A stretch of 64,000 nucleotides of DNA from Lithospermum erythrorhizon (lineage: Eukaryota; Streptophyta; Magnoliopsida; Boraginales; Boraginaceae). The notes below the pieces were generated by a model. That model searched no databases, was not told the origin of the DNA, and saw nothing but the letters and a program-made list of their open reading frames with translations. A program made the position numbers and the translations under genes. Shown here one piece after another: positions 48,590-61,206 of the stretch (the stretch's first letter is position 1; every line of letters starts with the position of its first letter). The stretch is from assembly GCA_019722365.1 (NCBI GenBank), contig JADFUC010000625.1:1-64000 (forward strand), given 5' to 3'.

Positions 48590-48915
48590 TTCTATTGTTG
48601 AAGCCATTCAAGAGCAAGCTTTTTTATTCGACCAATACTATTTGAGGAGAGTGGATCATCATGATTAAAGACAACTTCATTCCTAATGAGCCAAGTAACC
48701 CAAAGAGTAAGGAGCTCGTAAATATTGTTATGGTTCCAATTTTTTGTAAAGAGCAAAGACAAAAAAATTTGAATGGATGTAGGAGAAGGAGATAAATTTA
48801 AAGAATTCTAGAGATTTTGAATGAAGAGGCAATAAGAAAAAGATGATGAGTACTCTCATTATTAACAAGACAAAGACAACAACGAGGGTTAACGTTATTT
48901 TAGTTTTAGAGGCAA
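48590..48915 (-). pseudogene. LINE ORF2 zinc-binding end and linker
   Basis: Minus-strand frames give PRCCLCLVNNESTHHLF (48835-48895), the CxxC...ES..HLF signature of the zf-RVT domain. They continue with ELLTLWVTWLIRNEVVFNHD (about 48645-48700) and KKLALEWLQQ ending at a stop (48592). Linkers of this form, W.iW..RN...F, are standard between zf-RVT and RNase H in plant L1 elements. One frame change lies between the two blocks. Confidence 0.7.
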
Positions 48916-48919
48916 GAAG

Positions 48920-49928
48920 TGTTAGAATCTAGTATGAATTTTACTCGTGATAAAACACCAAATTCATACATCCCGAATCCTCAAAATAATGCATATAGTA
49001 ATTCCAAACACACAAATTGGGTAATATGAATAAAAAGAGTTCTTGCTATCAGCAATGAAGACCTAAAATGAAACCAACTCCTCAAGCCAAATGCCGGGTG
49101 AATGCCCCTGAAAGCCTCTCCAATCGCTTGTCCAACACCAAACGATGTCCTCTAGATTGGTACATACTAGGAGGGAACCGAATCCGAAAAGCTCGAACTT
49201 GCTGTGAGTCATAGAACAAATGGAAGAAAAATTCTCTTCAAACGCCGGTGAGGGGCATCTTTTCCAAGAGGGAGGCGGTTTGATTTTCATGAAATGAAAA
49301 ACCTCGTTTCTTTCTTTTTAAATACCAAATGCCTAATTCCCACCCAAGAATCGCTTAACTCGTTAACTTACCAGGACCGCTATGGCTCCTAATCAAATAA
49401 CGAGTCACTAGCGAGTTATTCCATTTTAATTAACTTGACAAGTCAATTAAAATACTAACGAAATACTACCTAACAACTTATTAAGTTATTCATCACTTTC
49501 AATTGCTTGTTCGATTAAACTTGCAGTTTCTAACCACCGATGTCATCAATATATTCATCAAATATATAAATATCGGTATATACTCTCAATATACAAGCCT
49601 TTGTTTAATTTCATATGAAATATAATTCAATATCACCGTGACGTGTGTGACCTTCTGTGCTCGATAATAGTAAGTTGTATAATAATAATAATTGATCAAT
49701 TACTATTATAACGACAATGAGTAAGATCTGTAAACCTCTCATAACCTAAATTATCATGAGAACCCACACTGTAATATATATCACTCAAGTTCCAAAGAAT
49801 CACATTTAACCAACTCCGGTAAAATGAATCTGATACACAATTGTCGCAACGGGCATAATAAAAAGTGGAATCAATTTTCATTGATTTCAAACAAGAAGGC
49901 CGCAGTTGCATAAACCTATCGAGTAACA
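48920..49928 (-). repeat. LTR-III copy, solo LTR inside the LINE
   Basis: The plus strand starts TGTTAGAATC and ends GAGTAACA, so the termini are TGTTA/TAACA. About 1 kb is homologous to 15837-17130 (inverse) and to 61207-62090. Examples are GTGACCTTCTGTGCTCGATA (49648-49667) and GAATCACATTTAACCAAC (49797-49814). LINE coding sequence resumes on both sides, so this is an insertion. AGAAG precedes and TTTTC follows; no target duplication is evident. Confidence 0.75.
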
Positions 49929-49939
49929 TTTTCTAGAGA

Positions 49940-50330
49940 TTTTTTTGGGGGGGAAGGGTTTCTAGTTTACTCCATACTGACGGGTAATGTCATATGAAGA
50001 CGGAGATTAATATTATCAATGGTACGGATAATGAGGTTACGAAGGTCTTTGATCGAAGTACTCTTAGGCCGATTTTGGAACCAAACTCGTAATTAATTTC
50101 GAGGCGTATGGTAGAGGCGACGAGTATGCCACTCCAATACGTGATATTAATTTAGGAGTTTGAGAAAGGTAACATACTGACGGGTCATGGTTATAGAAGG
50201 CTTCTAGTTTTGGAGGATTGTGACCTGGCAGCCACCTGTCATTCCAAATATTAATAGAAGAACCATTTCCAACATTCCAAGTCATGTTATCTAAGATACT
50301 TCATAATACTCGAATGAAGACTTTTCTAGG
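49940..50330 (-). pseudogene. LINE ORF2 segment before the zinc-binding domain
   Basis: The frame at 50064-50285 reads MTWNVGNGSSINIWNDRWLP. This is the highly conserved W.(V/I)GNG..I.IW.D.WLP motif of plant L1 ORF2, downstream of the RT. The expected cysteines come only after the inserted LTR. A preceding frame gives LFMDLEKSSFEYYEVS, matching the SFTWRSIL...L..G..W section. Confidence 0.75.
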
Positions 50331-50465
50331 TCCATGAAGAGTTTGGCTCGCAGCGGCTAAAAGGTGCGTAGAAAGGGAAAGTATTTCCGAGTGTCGCGTA
50401 AGCATTATACTATTATTTTAGGATCTTTACACTCTAATTATATGTAAACAACAATACAAGAACAT

Positions 50466-52913
50466 CAGAACGACTTCCCAGTCGGCCGCCTGGTGTTAAG
50501 CGCCATCAACAACCCGCATACCCGTGAAGTCACGATCGATGGATAACAACATAAAAGACTTCATTTGACATTAATAAAAATAAAAATACACTTTTGTCCA
50601 TCGCAGGAACTAACAACATATACACAAACAATGAACTACATAATACAAATTCACCTTAATTATACCAACTCAAAGATACACAAGAATCCAAAATATAAAC
50701 ATGTGGAAAGTGGGCTTGACAACTGCATTCTCTTACCTAAATACAATACCCAAGTCTAACAATATACAAATCGACAACAAAAAGAGAAATGACCTCATGC
50801 CACCACCGCCTCATTCACGATCTTCAATCCAGCCTATCAATGCAGCCTTCAACAACCTCAACGATCAACCCTAGAACCCTAGGCATAAACGCCCGCCCAT
50901 GAGAATGTGGAGTCAAATATTGCTCGAAGTGAATACAAATACCACAGACTCGATCCCCACATATGCTATTATTATTCATACTTATATAAATAACATATGC
51001 TTATACATCAACCAAAGCCACACAATGAATAAATTCACAACTCACATAGAATCCTCTTTATACGATGTTACATAATACTATACACACGAGCTTATAGTCA
51101 TAATTAACGATATTCATTCAAGTGGAAAATGGGGCCAAAGACACAGTGCACTGAAACGAGGAATCCACCTCCAAATAATACACACATGAGAATCCATCAA
51201 ATAAGGCCACACAGAGGAATCCACCTCCAAATAATACACATATGAGGAATCCACCTCCATTACACCGCATTTGTGCCTCCACTCCATCCTCCCGTAATCG
51301 GCGCTACACCCCTCAACGCGCATATCACACAAACCTCCCGAATCCACTACCCACACAATATGCACACCACACCAAACCTCCCGGCCGGGTCACCACCGCC
51401 CGCAAGTAACACACAAAGACCAAACACACGCACACGCCCAATACGCACAACCACAATAAAATTTCGTAACATAAATCATGTTCACAACTATCCATGATAT
51501 AATTCATAATCACTAATATCTCATTACATGGATTATAGTCTCAATTATCTCATAATATAACTCAGAATCTCAATTATTTTATCATATGAATCATAATCAG
51601 AATCCACACATAATATCAATCATAATCACACAATACACATATCAGAATAATCCCAAGATATCACATGTAATATATACAACATAATATATATATGAACGGT
51701 CCCCATCGTGAGATTTGTACTCACCTCGAGCCCAAAAGCAGACAATAACGACTCTGCGCAGCCCCTCGTGCTGCATCCGTGCTCAACTCCTATTCAAAGA
51801 AATTATACATTAAAACACATCTCGTAGAATAACCCTTTAGCATCTATATTAACCCCGAAAAGTTATACCACGCTCCCGATTCAAATTTACAACCCTTAGC
51901 AATCATCTTATCCCAAGATCGTATACACTTTTTAATATTCCTACATAACTACATTCTAATCGCCAACTTCGTAAAATCTCAATATTCGGTCATCTTTATT
52001 ACTCCCAACAATAACACTTTACACATTATAATCAATCCAACAATCAATTGACAACTACTAATCCATTAAATACAACCTCCAATTCAAACGCTAAATGATA
52101 TACGAACTTTCCCCAAACTTTCTCAACCCAATCTCCTATCCATATCCAAAACCAATAATTTATACCCAAAACAACTATATTAAAGTTCTCTCTAACCTCA
52201 TATTACAATTTAAAGTTGATTTAAGAAAAGTCAATAAGAGTCAACCCTCAATTCTATACCCACTTTCTAACCCCTAATAATCAATTAAAATCACCGCTTA
52301 ATCCCCTATACGATACTCGATAACATTTCATGCCATAATAAATTCAAGATCTAAAAGTCAACAAAATCCATAAAAATCAACTCTTTCAAAACTCAAGAAA
52401 TATCTCAAAAGATTTGATCTGCTACCTAGACATGAGGATGATGAGGAGAAGCAAATCCACCACTTTGATCTTGAGTTTAAGCGACAATCGATGAGAAAAT
52501 GGAAGAAAATTTTCGAAGTGGGGAGCCATAAATTTCGCCAAAAGAGGGGAAGAAGGTTTTGGATTTAGGACGAGATAGTGGTGGTATATGGATATTTGGA
52601 GGAAGAAATTCTAAGCCCATTTGGTTTTCGGGTTAATTTACACCTTTCCGCACTTAAATCTCAACGAAAACCGATTTCCATTGGCAAGTATTCCCTAGGC
52701 ATATATTACTACCATCTCATACTCATTTCCTGATATATCGATTAATTCAAATTTATATTATCTCCCGGTCCCACCACAAACCGAAATATACCACCAAACC
52801 GACCGATTTGTCAATTCTCCACTACTCAATCCTCAAATTTTAATTTCACTCAAATACTCCACCGAGAAACTTATACTATCAACATAATAATTGTAAGGAA
52901 ACGGCTTATTTCA
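50466..52913 (-). repeat. LTR-I copy, 3' LTR of element C
   Basis: It starts CAGAACGAC (TGTAACGAC expected) and ends GGCTTATTTCA. It contains CCCTAGGCATAAACGCCCGC (50877-50896) and GAGGAATCCACCTCCAAATA repeats (51160-51260). GTGAGATTTGTACTCACCTC (51708-51727) is also present. The plus-strand frame at 51273-51497 is a proline-rich shadow of the repeat. Confidence 0.75.
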
Positions 52914-55900
52914 TTCTTACCTTTTACCTTTATAAAATTTCGTCCTCTAAATTTACTTAAGACCCCATTTTTCTTATCGCCCCAACTCGCCTTTAAAATA
53001 TTTATTAATGAATATCATGACATCTTGTCACCAATCACATTTTCCCAACATAGTCATTGACTGAGATCGTGTAATCGCCTCGTATCACATTCGCAACGCA
53101 CTCGAATATTACTTTACCGCAAATCGATATTACACAATCTAAATCATATCATAATCATTACTTGTCATACGTTCTTCACTACGATATACGTCCTCTCATA
53201 TCCCATATTACACCAACACCCACAACTTATATTTTATCATGTTATTAATATCATAAATCAACCATCAATAATACCACTCAAAATCAATACCCATATCACC
53301 GATATCAGTCGTATCCGCTCATAATTCGTGTCATCATATCACCTCGTTATTGACTATCAGATTCATTAATGTGCAAGTAAATTCTCTTATCAAAACCCCA
53401 CTCATCAAATTATTTATTACTGATTATCTTGGCATCCGTATAGAGTAAATACACCCAAGGTTTCCCAAATACAACTAACATATAACACATCTCCGATAAC
53501 CCTACCCATTTCAGAATGCTCCCATACGTATTCTTAAACATCACTTCATAGTATAGTCATATCGACCTAACAAACTTGCACACATATTTGTCTACCTGTG
53601 TATGTATATAGCATCACATCGCTACTCATCAATACACATTATCACCATACACTTCATATACGTTCATTTACCATTCTCATACCATCATGATTTCATCATC
53701 GTATAGGTCAATATCGTGTTTTTCCCCTTGCACCTTTCATTTCATTTATATCAACACCATGTCATGCCATAACATCTTAACCATAAAGTTATCATTATCT
53801 CAATTTCACCATAGCATATATACCCTAGGCTCACGGTTAACATCATATATTTCTAGTCTTACCATGATTTATCAACATCCGATTTCCCACATGATAATTC
53901 CAACAACATGCATATATATATCATCCATGCTACAATGTTAACCGATCATTCACACCACCTGCTTGATAACCCTTTATCAGAACAACTTATTACTAGCTCC
54001 AATAGCTATCAATATCCCCTTTTCGCATAATCTCACTCCAATGTCTCATTTTCTAGTCAAATTGAAAATTTCAACCTACCATATTCCTCTTCACATCACA
54101 CTTCATTCTGAACTTTTATACCAGCAAGTATCGTTAACGTGCTTCTACCCAAACTTGTTAAGACATGAACAGTGCTCACTTCCTACCTTCCCTTAGACCT
54201 CCTTCTCCTCAGATGGTACTTTTATGAACTTAATTCCTCGCTCACTTAGCTATATTATCGTGATCCACCCAATGCCATTCCTTCATTAATTTAACTTATT
54301 TAAACTTATTCTCTCTCTCAAGTGTATTGCTATCAAGCTCCATTCTTCCCTCGTAGTTCTTCATCACCATTAAAGCTATTTTTCCTTTCCTCCCATCTCA
54401 TTTCAAGAATATTAGAACTCAACATCTCTTCAATAGCCTTCCAACGCGCCATCCTAACACCGGGCTTAAAGCTTAGTATTACCGTGAGCAACTTTCCTCT
54501 TACTTAAATTATTCATCTCGTTAACTCAGTCTATACTTCAATACGTCTTATACCTCATACAATAGTCACTACTTTCCGATAAGGCCTTATCATCAAATAC
54601 ATAACATTCTCAAATATTTGTCCTCGAATCTACGAATTCCATCAAGTGTATTCTAATCGACCGACTCGCTTTTATTATTAACACCCACAAACGACGCAAG
54701 CACATTCACCACGTCTCATGACCATTACAAAATCCACATAATCTTATAATTACTCCACATAAACCTTGTACCACACTTCACATAATGATTCGACCTTACA
54801 GAGAAAACTTGTAGATCTACTTGTAACAATTCAATTATTATCCTTATTAAGCATTTCTCCAAATCCATCACTGCAATCATATATAATTTTTTTTTTTCAA
54901 GATCCTCTAGAGTCAAGGGTCAATCCACCTCTCTTCCTCTCATGATACCAATTATTCCCAAGTCACGATACACTCAAAACTACTGTTCTTACAAAGATAC
55001 AATCTAATGCATTTGTTCTCATTCTCATAACTATGCTCCTAATTAATGGGTGCAACACGTATATTCTACCACACTTGTTAATACTCCATTGTCCCTTAGG
55101 ACGGTCAACCTTCATCTACACTCAAGAGACCATTAATTCAATCCTTAGAACTAACATTAGCACATCACCATCATTAGTTTCCATATTATCGCTTAAAACA
55201 AAATTTCATTTATGACCCGATATATTAACTATCATATTTCTCTCTTTATAAGCGAGATCCCAAGATCTTTGCCGATGCTGCTACTAATTCTGGCACCAAT
55301 TTTCCTTAGTGTTAGTCCAACTTTCTCCGAGCTTGTTTCTATTACTTCCAAATCTTATAATTTACTTAGAATTCCATTTATAACCTCAACTCATCCGGAA
55401 ATTTATTCTCAACCTTTCAATCGAACACAATCAGTTATCACTTATCTTGTAACCAGTATGATATCGAAACATTTACTCCCCCTTATCACCTTGAATGTCA
55501 TAGTCCCTTATTCCTCGCATTTAAGAAATCAACTGCATTTTCACTCATTTAACCTTTAATCTTCTCAACCATCTATTCACGCTCTTAACCATAATTTCTA
55601 TGATTCACCTCCGATAACTCTACTCAACTCATCTAACCACAAATTTAAATTTCCCAAATCAACATCTTCGCTATATATAATTACATAATATACTCAAATC
55701 TTCAAGAAATCATCATTCTTTTCTCATGGTTTTCCTGACTACTCGAATAACCAAACGGCACTTAATCAAATCTTGATGTTCCAACTATTATTACCAAATT
55801 CATATCTTAATTGCATTCTCCTTTCAATTCACGCTGTTAGAACTCCACGATCCTACACCAAATTAACATATACCTATGTATCATACCTTCCCATGGTTCT

Positions 55901-56980
55901 ATTCCGTATTCCTCAAGCCATCATAGCCAAGGAATTATACACAACTTTATCATACATTAACAACCACCAACATCTCATTCCACCTCATCTCAATTCATGC
56001 TCAAATTCTAAAATTCTCTATTTATCATCACTTAAATAATATATCACCATCCCGCTAAGATCCTTATTTCATAAAATTATTCAACACTATGTATCCAGCC
56101 TAAAGTTTTATTAATAGAGCACAACATCTTTTCTTCTCCCAGAGTCCCAAAATTTTTTTTTTTTTCCCATTTCAAATATCCTCAATTCCCTTAGTATCCA
56201 TCAAAATAGAATTTTCAATATCAACCTATTACTTACACTTTACATCTTCTCTTCGCTTCTCTCATATTCATACCCCTACATCGACAACAAGATTCATTAA
56301 CTCACTTCATCTTCACGAAAAATCATCCCATACGTCAACTAAATTAATCCTCTCTCTACCCTAACACTCGTCCAACTATCATAATTATCACCAACACTCT
56401 TCCACCAATTTTTCAGCACTGATTTAACTTCACGCATCTAAGATCAACAACTTTATACCACAATCACTGCATTACCCTCAATACTCTTAGATTTACACAA
56501 ATAGCTCAACCACTCCAACAACCCAACTCCCGACATTATAGATTTCTTTCCCAACATCTTTTGGCATCTCCTTTCTCCCCAACAAAAATCTAACCACCCA
56601 ACTATATCTTTAATGCCTCATTTCCAAACTTTTTCGCCTGGAAGTTCACATCCTCTATAACTACAGCTTATCCAAAGCTGAAAAACAAAATCTTACCCAA
56701 CTTCAACGGAACCGTTATCCAGATAAAAACATGATCAAGTGCTGTGATTCATCAAATTCTACTAACCCTATGTCACCAGAACAACAAATACCATCCATCT
56801 CAACCTTCCCCTACCGGTGTTCACACGCAGTTCGACGAAAATCTTCCAGGCATCCTCACAATAACGATCAACGAAAAGAAAGAGAAATTCAGACTCCACA
56901 AGAAGACTCGAATATCGACAACCACTTGACCATCTTACACCCAGTACATAACCACGGTGGACACCACAAAATCGAAACTC
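52914..56980 (-). other. Internal region of element C, no recognisable gag-pol
   Basis: It opens, in minus sense, from the right with the leader shared with B and A. It ends on the left with GGTAAAAGGTAAGAA (52914-52931), a fair polypurine tract, behind GAGGACGAAATTTTATAAAG. No pol or gag motif was seen on either strand. Frames at 55212-55559 (plus) and 5084-5371 in element A share TSTHP and NR in the same phase. That is likely just nucleotide homology. Confidence 0.65.
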
Positions 56981-56995
56981 AAGCTCCGATACTCA
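56981..56995 (-). other. Primer-binding site of element C
   Basis: AAGCTCCGATACTCA on the plus strand corresponds to AAGCTCTGATACCA, the inverse of TGGTATCAGAGCTT. It sits three to four bases from the LTR. Confidence 0.7.
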
Positions 56996-56998
56996 AAA

Positions 56999-59460
56999 TT
57001 AACGATCTTTCCCAGTCGGCTCGAGGTTAAGGTCATCAACAACCCGCATACCGTAGTCACCGATCGGGCGGATAATAAATATAAAAAAGACTTCATTTGA
57101 CATTAATAAAAATAAAATACACTTTTGTCCATCGTGGGCGTAACTAACATATATGTAAATAAACAACGAATCCACATGTAATAATAAATTCACCTTAATT
57201 ATACAACTCAAAGATACACAAGAATCCAAAAATACAACATGTAAAGTGTTTTAATAAACTGCACTTTAATGAAATACAATACCCAAGCCCATCAATATAC
57301 AAATCATTAAACAAAAAAGAGAAAAAACGACCGATGAGGAATTCTATTACCATCGCCTCATCTATTTATCTTCAATCTCGGGCAAATTTATCAATGCGTA
57401 CTCTTCTCAACAACCTCAACTTATCAACCTTCTTAGAACCTAGGCAAAAAATGCCCGCCCATGTGAGAATGTGAGCCGCCTATTGCTCGAGGAATACAAA
57501 TACCACGTACTGGACCTCTACATATACATATTCATACTTATATAAATAAATATATGCTTATACATCAACCAGCCACAATGAATAATACCACAACTCATAG
57601 AATCCTCTTATAACATAAGTTAAGATAATACTATACATACGAAAGCTTATAATCATAATTAACGATATTCATTCATAAACAAGCCAAGACACAAAGGCAT
57701 CAAATGAAAGAATCCACCTCCAAATAATACACACAGAATCCACCTCCAAATAATACACACATGAGGAATCCACCTCCAAATAATACATATGAGGAATCCA
57801 CTCACATAACGGGACGAGGCCTCCACCTCCATCCTCCCGACCGAGGCTACACCCCTCAATGTGCATATCACACAAAACCTCCCGAACTACCTGGCTACCC
57901 ACAATATGCACACCACACCAACCTCCCGGTCGGGTCACCACCGCCCAAGTAACACACAAAGCAATCAAACACACAAGACACAATAATACATTAATACCAC
58001 AATAAAACATGAATCATATTCACAACTATCCATGATATAAATCATAATCACTATTAGTCGCATTTATATTTAATCATAATCTCAATTATCTCATAATATA
58101 ACCCAAAATCTCAATTATTTCATCATATGAATCATAAATCAAAGCTTTTCATACATAGTAATAATCATAATCACAATACACATATCGAATAATCCCAAGA
58201 TATCACACATGTATTATATACAACATAATATATATGAAAGGTCCCTCATCGTGGAGATTTGTACTCACCTCGAGCCTAAAAGCAGAATAATGACTCTAGG
58301 CGCCTCCCTCGTAAGGGGATCCAAAGCTCAACTCCTATTCAAGGAAATTATACATTATACATTTTGTGACAACTTTTTAAAGATCTATATTAACCTCGAG
58401 CGTTATACCACTGCCTCCCGATCAAATTTACAACCCTTAGCAATCATCTATCTCAAGATCGTATAATACATTATTCCGACATAACTACATTCTAATCGCC
58501 AACTTCAGAAAATCTCAATATTCGTCATCGTCTTATTACCCCAACAATAACACTTTAAGCAATATTCTACTTAATCCAACAATCAATTGACAACTAATAA
58601 TCCATTAAATACAACCTCCAATTCAACGCTTAAATGCTATAATTTAACTTTCCCCAAACTTTCAACCCAATCTCCTTATCCATATCCAAAACCAATAATT
58701 CTATACCCAAACAACTATATTAAAGTTCTCTAACCTCATATTACAATTTAAAGTTAATTTAAGAAAAGTCAATAAAAGTCAACCCTCAACTTACACCACT
58801 TTCTAACCCCAATAATCACTCAAAATCACCGCTAATCCCCTATACGATACTCAGATAACATTTCTATGCCATAATAAATTCAAGATCTAAAAGTCAACAA
58901 AAATCCATAAAAGTCAACTCTTCAAAACTCAAGAAATATCTCAAAAGATTTGATCTTGTTACCTAGATATTATGAGGATGATGCAGGAGAAGAATCCACC
59001 ACTTTGATCTTGAAGTTTAAGCGACAATCAATTTAAATGGAAGAAAAATTTCGGTGTGGGGGAGCCATAAATTTTCACAAAGAGAGGTGTTAAGAAGGTT
59101 TTGGATGAGGATGGAGATAGTGGTGGTAGGTGGATATTTAGAGGGGAAGAAATTTAAGTTCCATTTGGTTTCGTTAATTTTATACTCGCACTTAAATCTC
59201 AACGAAACCGATTTCCATTGTGTTATTCCCGAGGCATATATTACTACTTCATTCATACCAACTTTGGATATATCGATGTTTATTCCAAAATTATTTATAC
59301 TATCTCCGGTCCCACCACAAACCGAAATATACCACCGAATCCCGACCGATTTGTTGAATTCTCCACTACCTTAACTCTCGAAATTTTTAATTTCACTCGA
59401 AATACTCCACCGAGAAACTTATATACTATCGCATAATAATTGTATGAACTATTTATTTCA
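56999..59460 (-). repeat. LTR-I copy, 5' LTR of element C
   Basis: It starts TTAACGATC (TGTAACGAC expected) and ends ATTTATTTCA. It carries CCTAGGCAAAAAATGCCCGC (57439-57458), GAGGAATCCACCTCCAAATA repeats (57712-57800) and CCTCCCGGTCGGGTCACCAC (57921-57940). Confidence 0.78.
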
Positions 59461-59805
59461 ACATACCTTGATCCATTATAAAGGTGCGATGAAGCATGAA
59501 CTTAGCTTCTTCCTTTCTTTCTCTCCTCTTAGATACTTTTTGGGTCATTTTGTATTTCACAGATATTTATACCCATGGGGCCTTGTATAGTAGTTGTAGC
59601 TGACACCAAAGGATTAGGCTTCTAAAGACTATCCTTATTACATCATTTATTAAATTAATGAGGGAGTAAGAGATGGTGCAAATAACACCCCTACTCAATC
59701 CTAATCTTACGTATAATAACCATCATACACTAAACTCTTAATAATAGAATAGTTTTTAATTTATACGGTCTACAAATATATTAAATTAATATAAATAATC
59801 TAACA
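59461..59805 (-). repeat. 3' LTR of the copia element, truncated
   Basis: In minus sense it starts TGTTAGATTATTTATATTAA directly after the purine tract. It ends at the edge of element C, with no terminal CA visible. Confidence 0.7.
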
Positions 59806-59817
59806 CCTCCCACTTGG
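59806..59817 (-). other. Polypurine tract of the copia element
   Basis: The minus strand reads CCAAGTGGGAGG immediately before TGTTAGA, the classic arrangement in plant copia elements. Confidence 0.8.
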
Positions 59818-60166
59818 TCCATATGGAATGCATTTGATGATTCAAAGAAATTATAAGTGTGCACCTTCGATGAATCAATTCCATCAACTATAATTTGAAC
59901 TAAATCCACTGGATCATAGCGGTCATAAGTCATTTAATCGACATGATTCCTTCCACATGCATTAAACCAATTTAATCCGTAATACTTTTTATTTGGGAAA
60001 GTCAGAAGTTCTCAACATTTTGGAGAAACATGTTGTCTCAATATAACCATTCATGTACATAACCATAATGAAAACCCTTTTACTTAAAACATAAACTTTA
60101 ATTGAATTCATAATGTCACTTTTATTTGAACAAAACCATTCATACATATGTAAATATTCTTTCCAG

Positions 60167-61206
60167 TTAACAAGGTTTGTCTATAATACCCATCCTTTCT
60201 ACATGGCCAATGTAAGTCTTAGGTGGTAATCCCTTAGTTAACGGATCCGCTACCATTAAGTTTGTACCAATATGCTCAATAGAGACCTTTTGTTTCTGCA
60301 CTTCTTCTTTGACAGATAAGTACTTTAGATCCATATGTTTAGCACCTTTCGAGTACCTATCATTTTTATAAAGTTAAGACAGATGCGTAATTATCACAAT
60401 AAATTCTCAACGGCCGGGCTACGTCACGACACCCCAAGTTTCAGATAAAGTTCCGGGAACCACAAAGCTTGAATTGTTGCCTCAAAGCATGCAACGACCG
60501 CTTCCATAAATTTAAGTAAATATAACTCCGGACAAGCCCACTTTTCTATGATATACCTCCAAAGAAATAAAAACGTAATTAAAATGTGGATTTTGAGTCC
60601 AAGCATCCAAATGTAGTCCGAATCGTATAAATCAATCACCTCGGTAGCTATCCTAATCTTTTATAAGTAAGCATGTAGTCCTCGTTCCTAGAAATACCTA
60701 AGGACCTTTCTTTGCAGTTTTCCAAAGGGTCAATTCCTCAAGTTACTTTGATATCTAATTGCCATACCAACTACAAAGCTAATGACCGGCCGAGTACACG
60801 TCTGAGCACAAGACGACTTCAACCACCGACATGCATGTGGAATATCTTTCATTTTATCTCGCTCCAAATCATTTTAGACATCAAACAAATCAACTTGTCC
60901 CCTTTCTCGAATTGGAAGAATTTCAAGAGCACTTTTCCATTCTAAACCTCTAAAATCCTTAGTGATGTAAGCTTTCTCAGGATAAGCCTAATATCTTCGG
61001 GATCTCACGAATATTTCAATACCAATCACATATGACGCTTAACCCATATCTTTCATTTGAAAGTTGGTTGTGAGAGAAATTTCTTTACATCATGTAATAA
61101 TCCAACATCATTAAAGTGTTAAGAATGTCACAAATATATAGACTAAATAATAAACTTATTCTACCGACCTTCATGAATATACAATCTATCACCTAAAGAG
61201 TTTTCT
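60167..61206 (-). pseudogene. pol: Copia pol: RT end and RNase H
   Basis: The minus-strand translation, with frame changes, runs from the RT to the end of the polyprotein. SLYICDIL (about 61130-61155) stands for LYVDDILL, with the first catalytic Asp altered in this reading. HNQLSNERY stands for NFxMKDMGEASYVLG (about 61060), VLRYF for VLRYLKGT (about 60690), and CLDSKSTF for the DSRKSTSG block (about 60590). ACFEATIQALWFPE (60424-60490 frame) is RNase H, and YSKGAKHMDLKYLSVKEEVQ (about 60290-60350) also belongs to it. VADPLTKGLPPKTYIGHVER (about 60190-60250) is the near-universal C-terminal motif. It stops at 60167. The last 75 codons read almost cleanly. Confidence 0.85.

Larger units (their letters stand above)
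47963..50460 (-). mobile_element. L1-type LINE, 3' part, split by an LTR-III
   Basis: A poly-T of 12 (47963-47974) marks the poly-A tail of a minus-strand LINE. To its right lie, in LINE order read right to left, the zinc-binding RVT region (50210-50460 and 48835-48900), a linker, and an RNase H domain. The catalytic RT and endonuclease are absent because element C begins at 50461. Positions 48920-49928 are a later LTR insertion inside the zinc-binding region. This is a 5'-truncated, non-functional copy. Confidence 0.8.
50461..59464 (-). mobile_element. Element C: second non-coding LTR-I retrotransposon
   Basis: LTRs 50466-52913 and 56999-59460, interior 52914-56980, minus orientation. AACAT lies at 50461-50465 and at 59460-59464, overlapping the terminal A of the right LTR by one base, a possible target duplication. 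However, the left neighbour is a LINE and the right neighbour a copia LTR, which argues against a simple insertion. The interior matches that of element A and has no gag-pol. C has many CA where A and B have CG on the plus strand. Confidence 0.7.
59461..61206 (-). mobile_element. Ty1/copia element, 3' half
   Basis: Read right to left it contains the RT end, RNase H, a stop at 60167-60169, about 350 bases of spacer, a polypurine tract and a 3' LTR. It is bounded on the right by an LTR-III inserted in the RT and on the left by element C, which cuts the LTR. The 5' half is not visible in the window. Confidence 0.8.

Noticed and set aside
51273..51497. Proline-rich 74-codon frame as a cell-wall-type protein
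   Set aside because: It is the plus-strand reading of the LTR-I repeats; proline codons come from CCNCC repeats.
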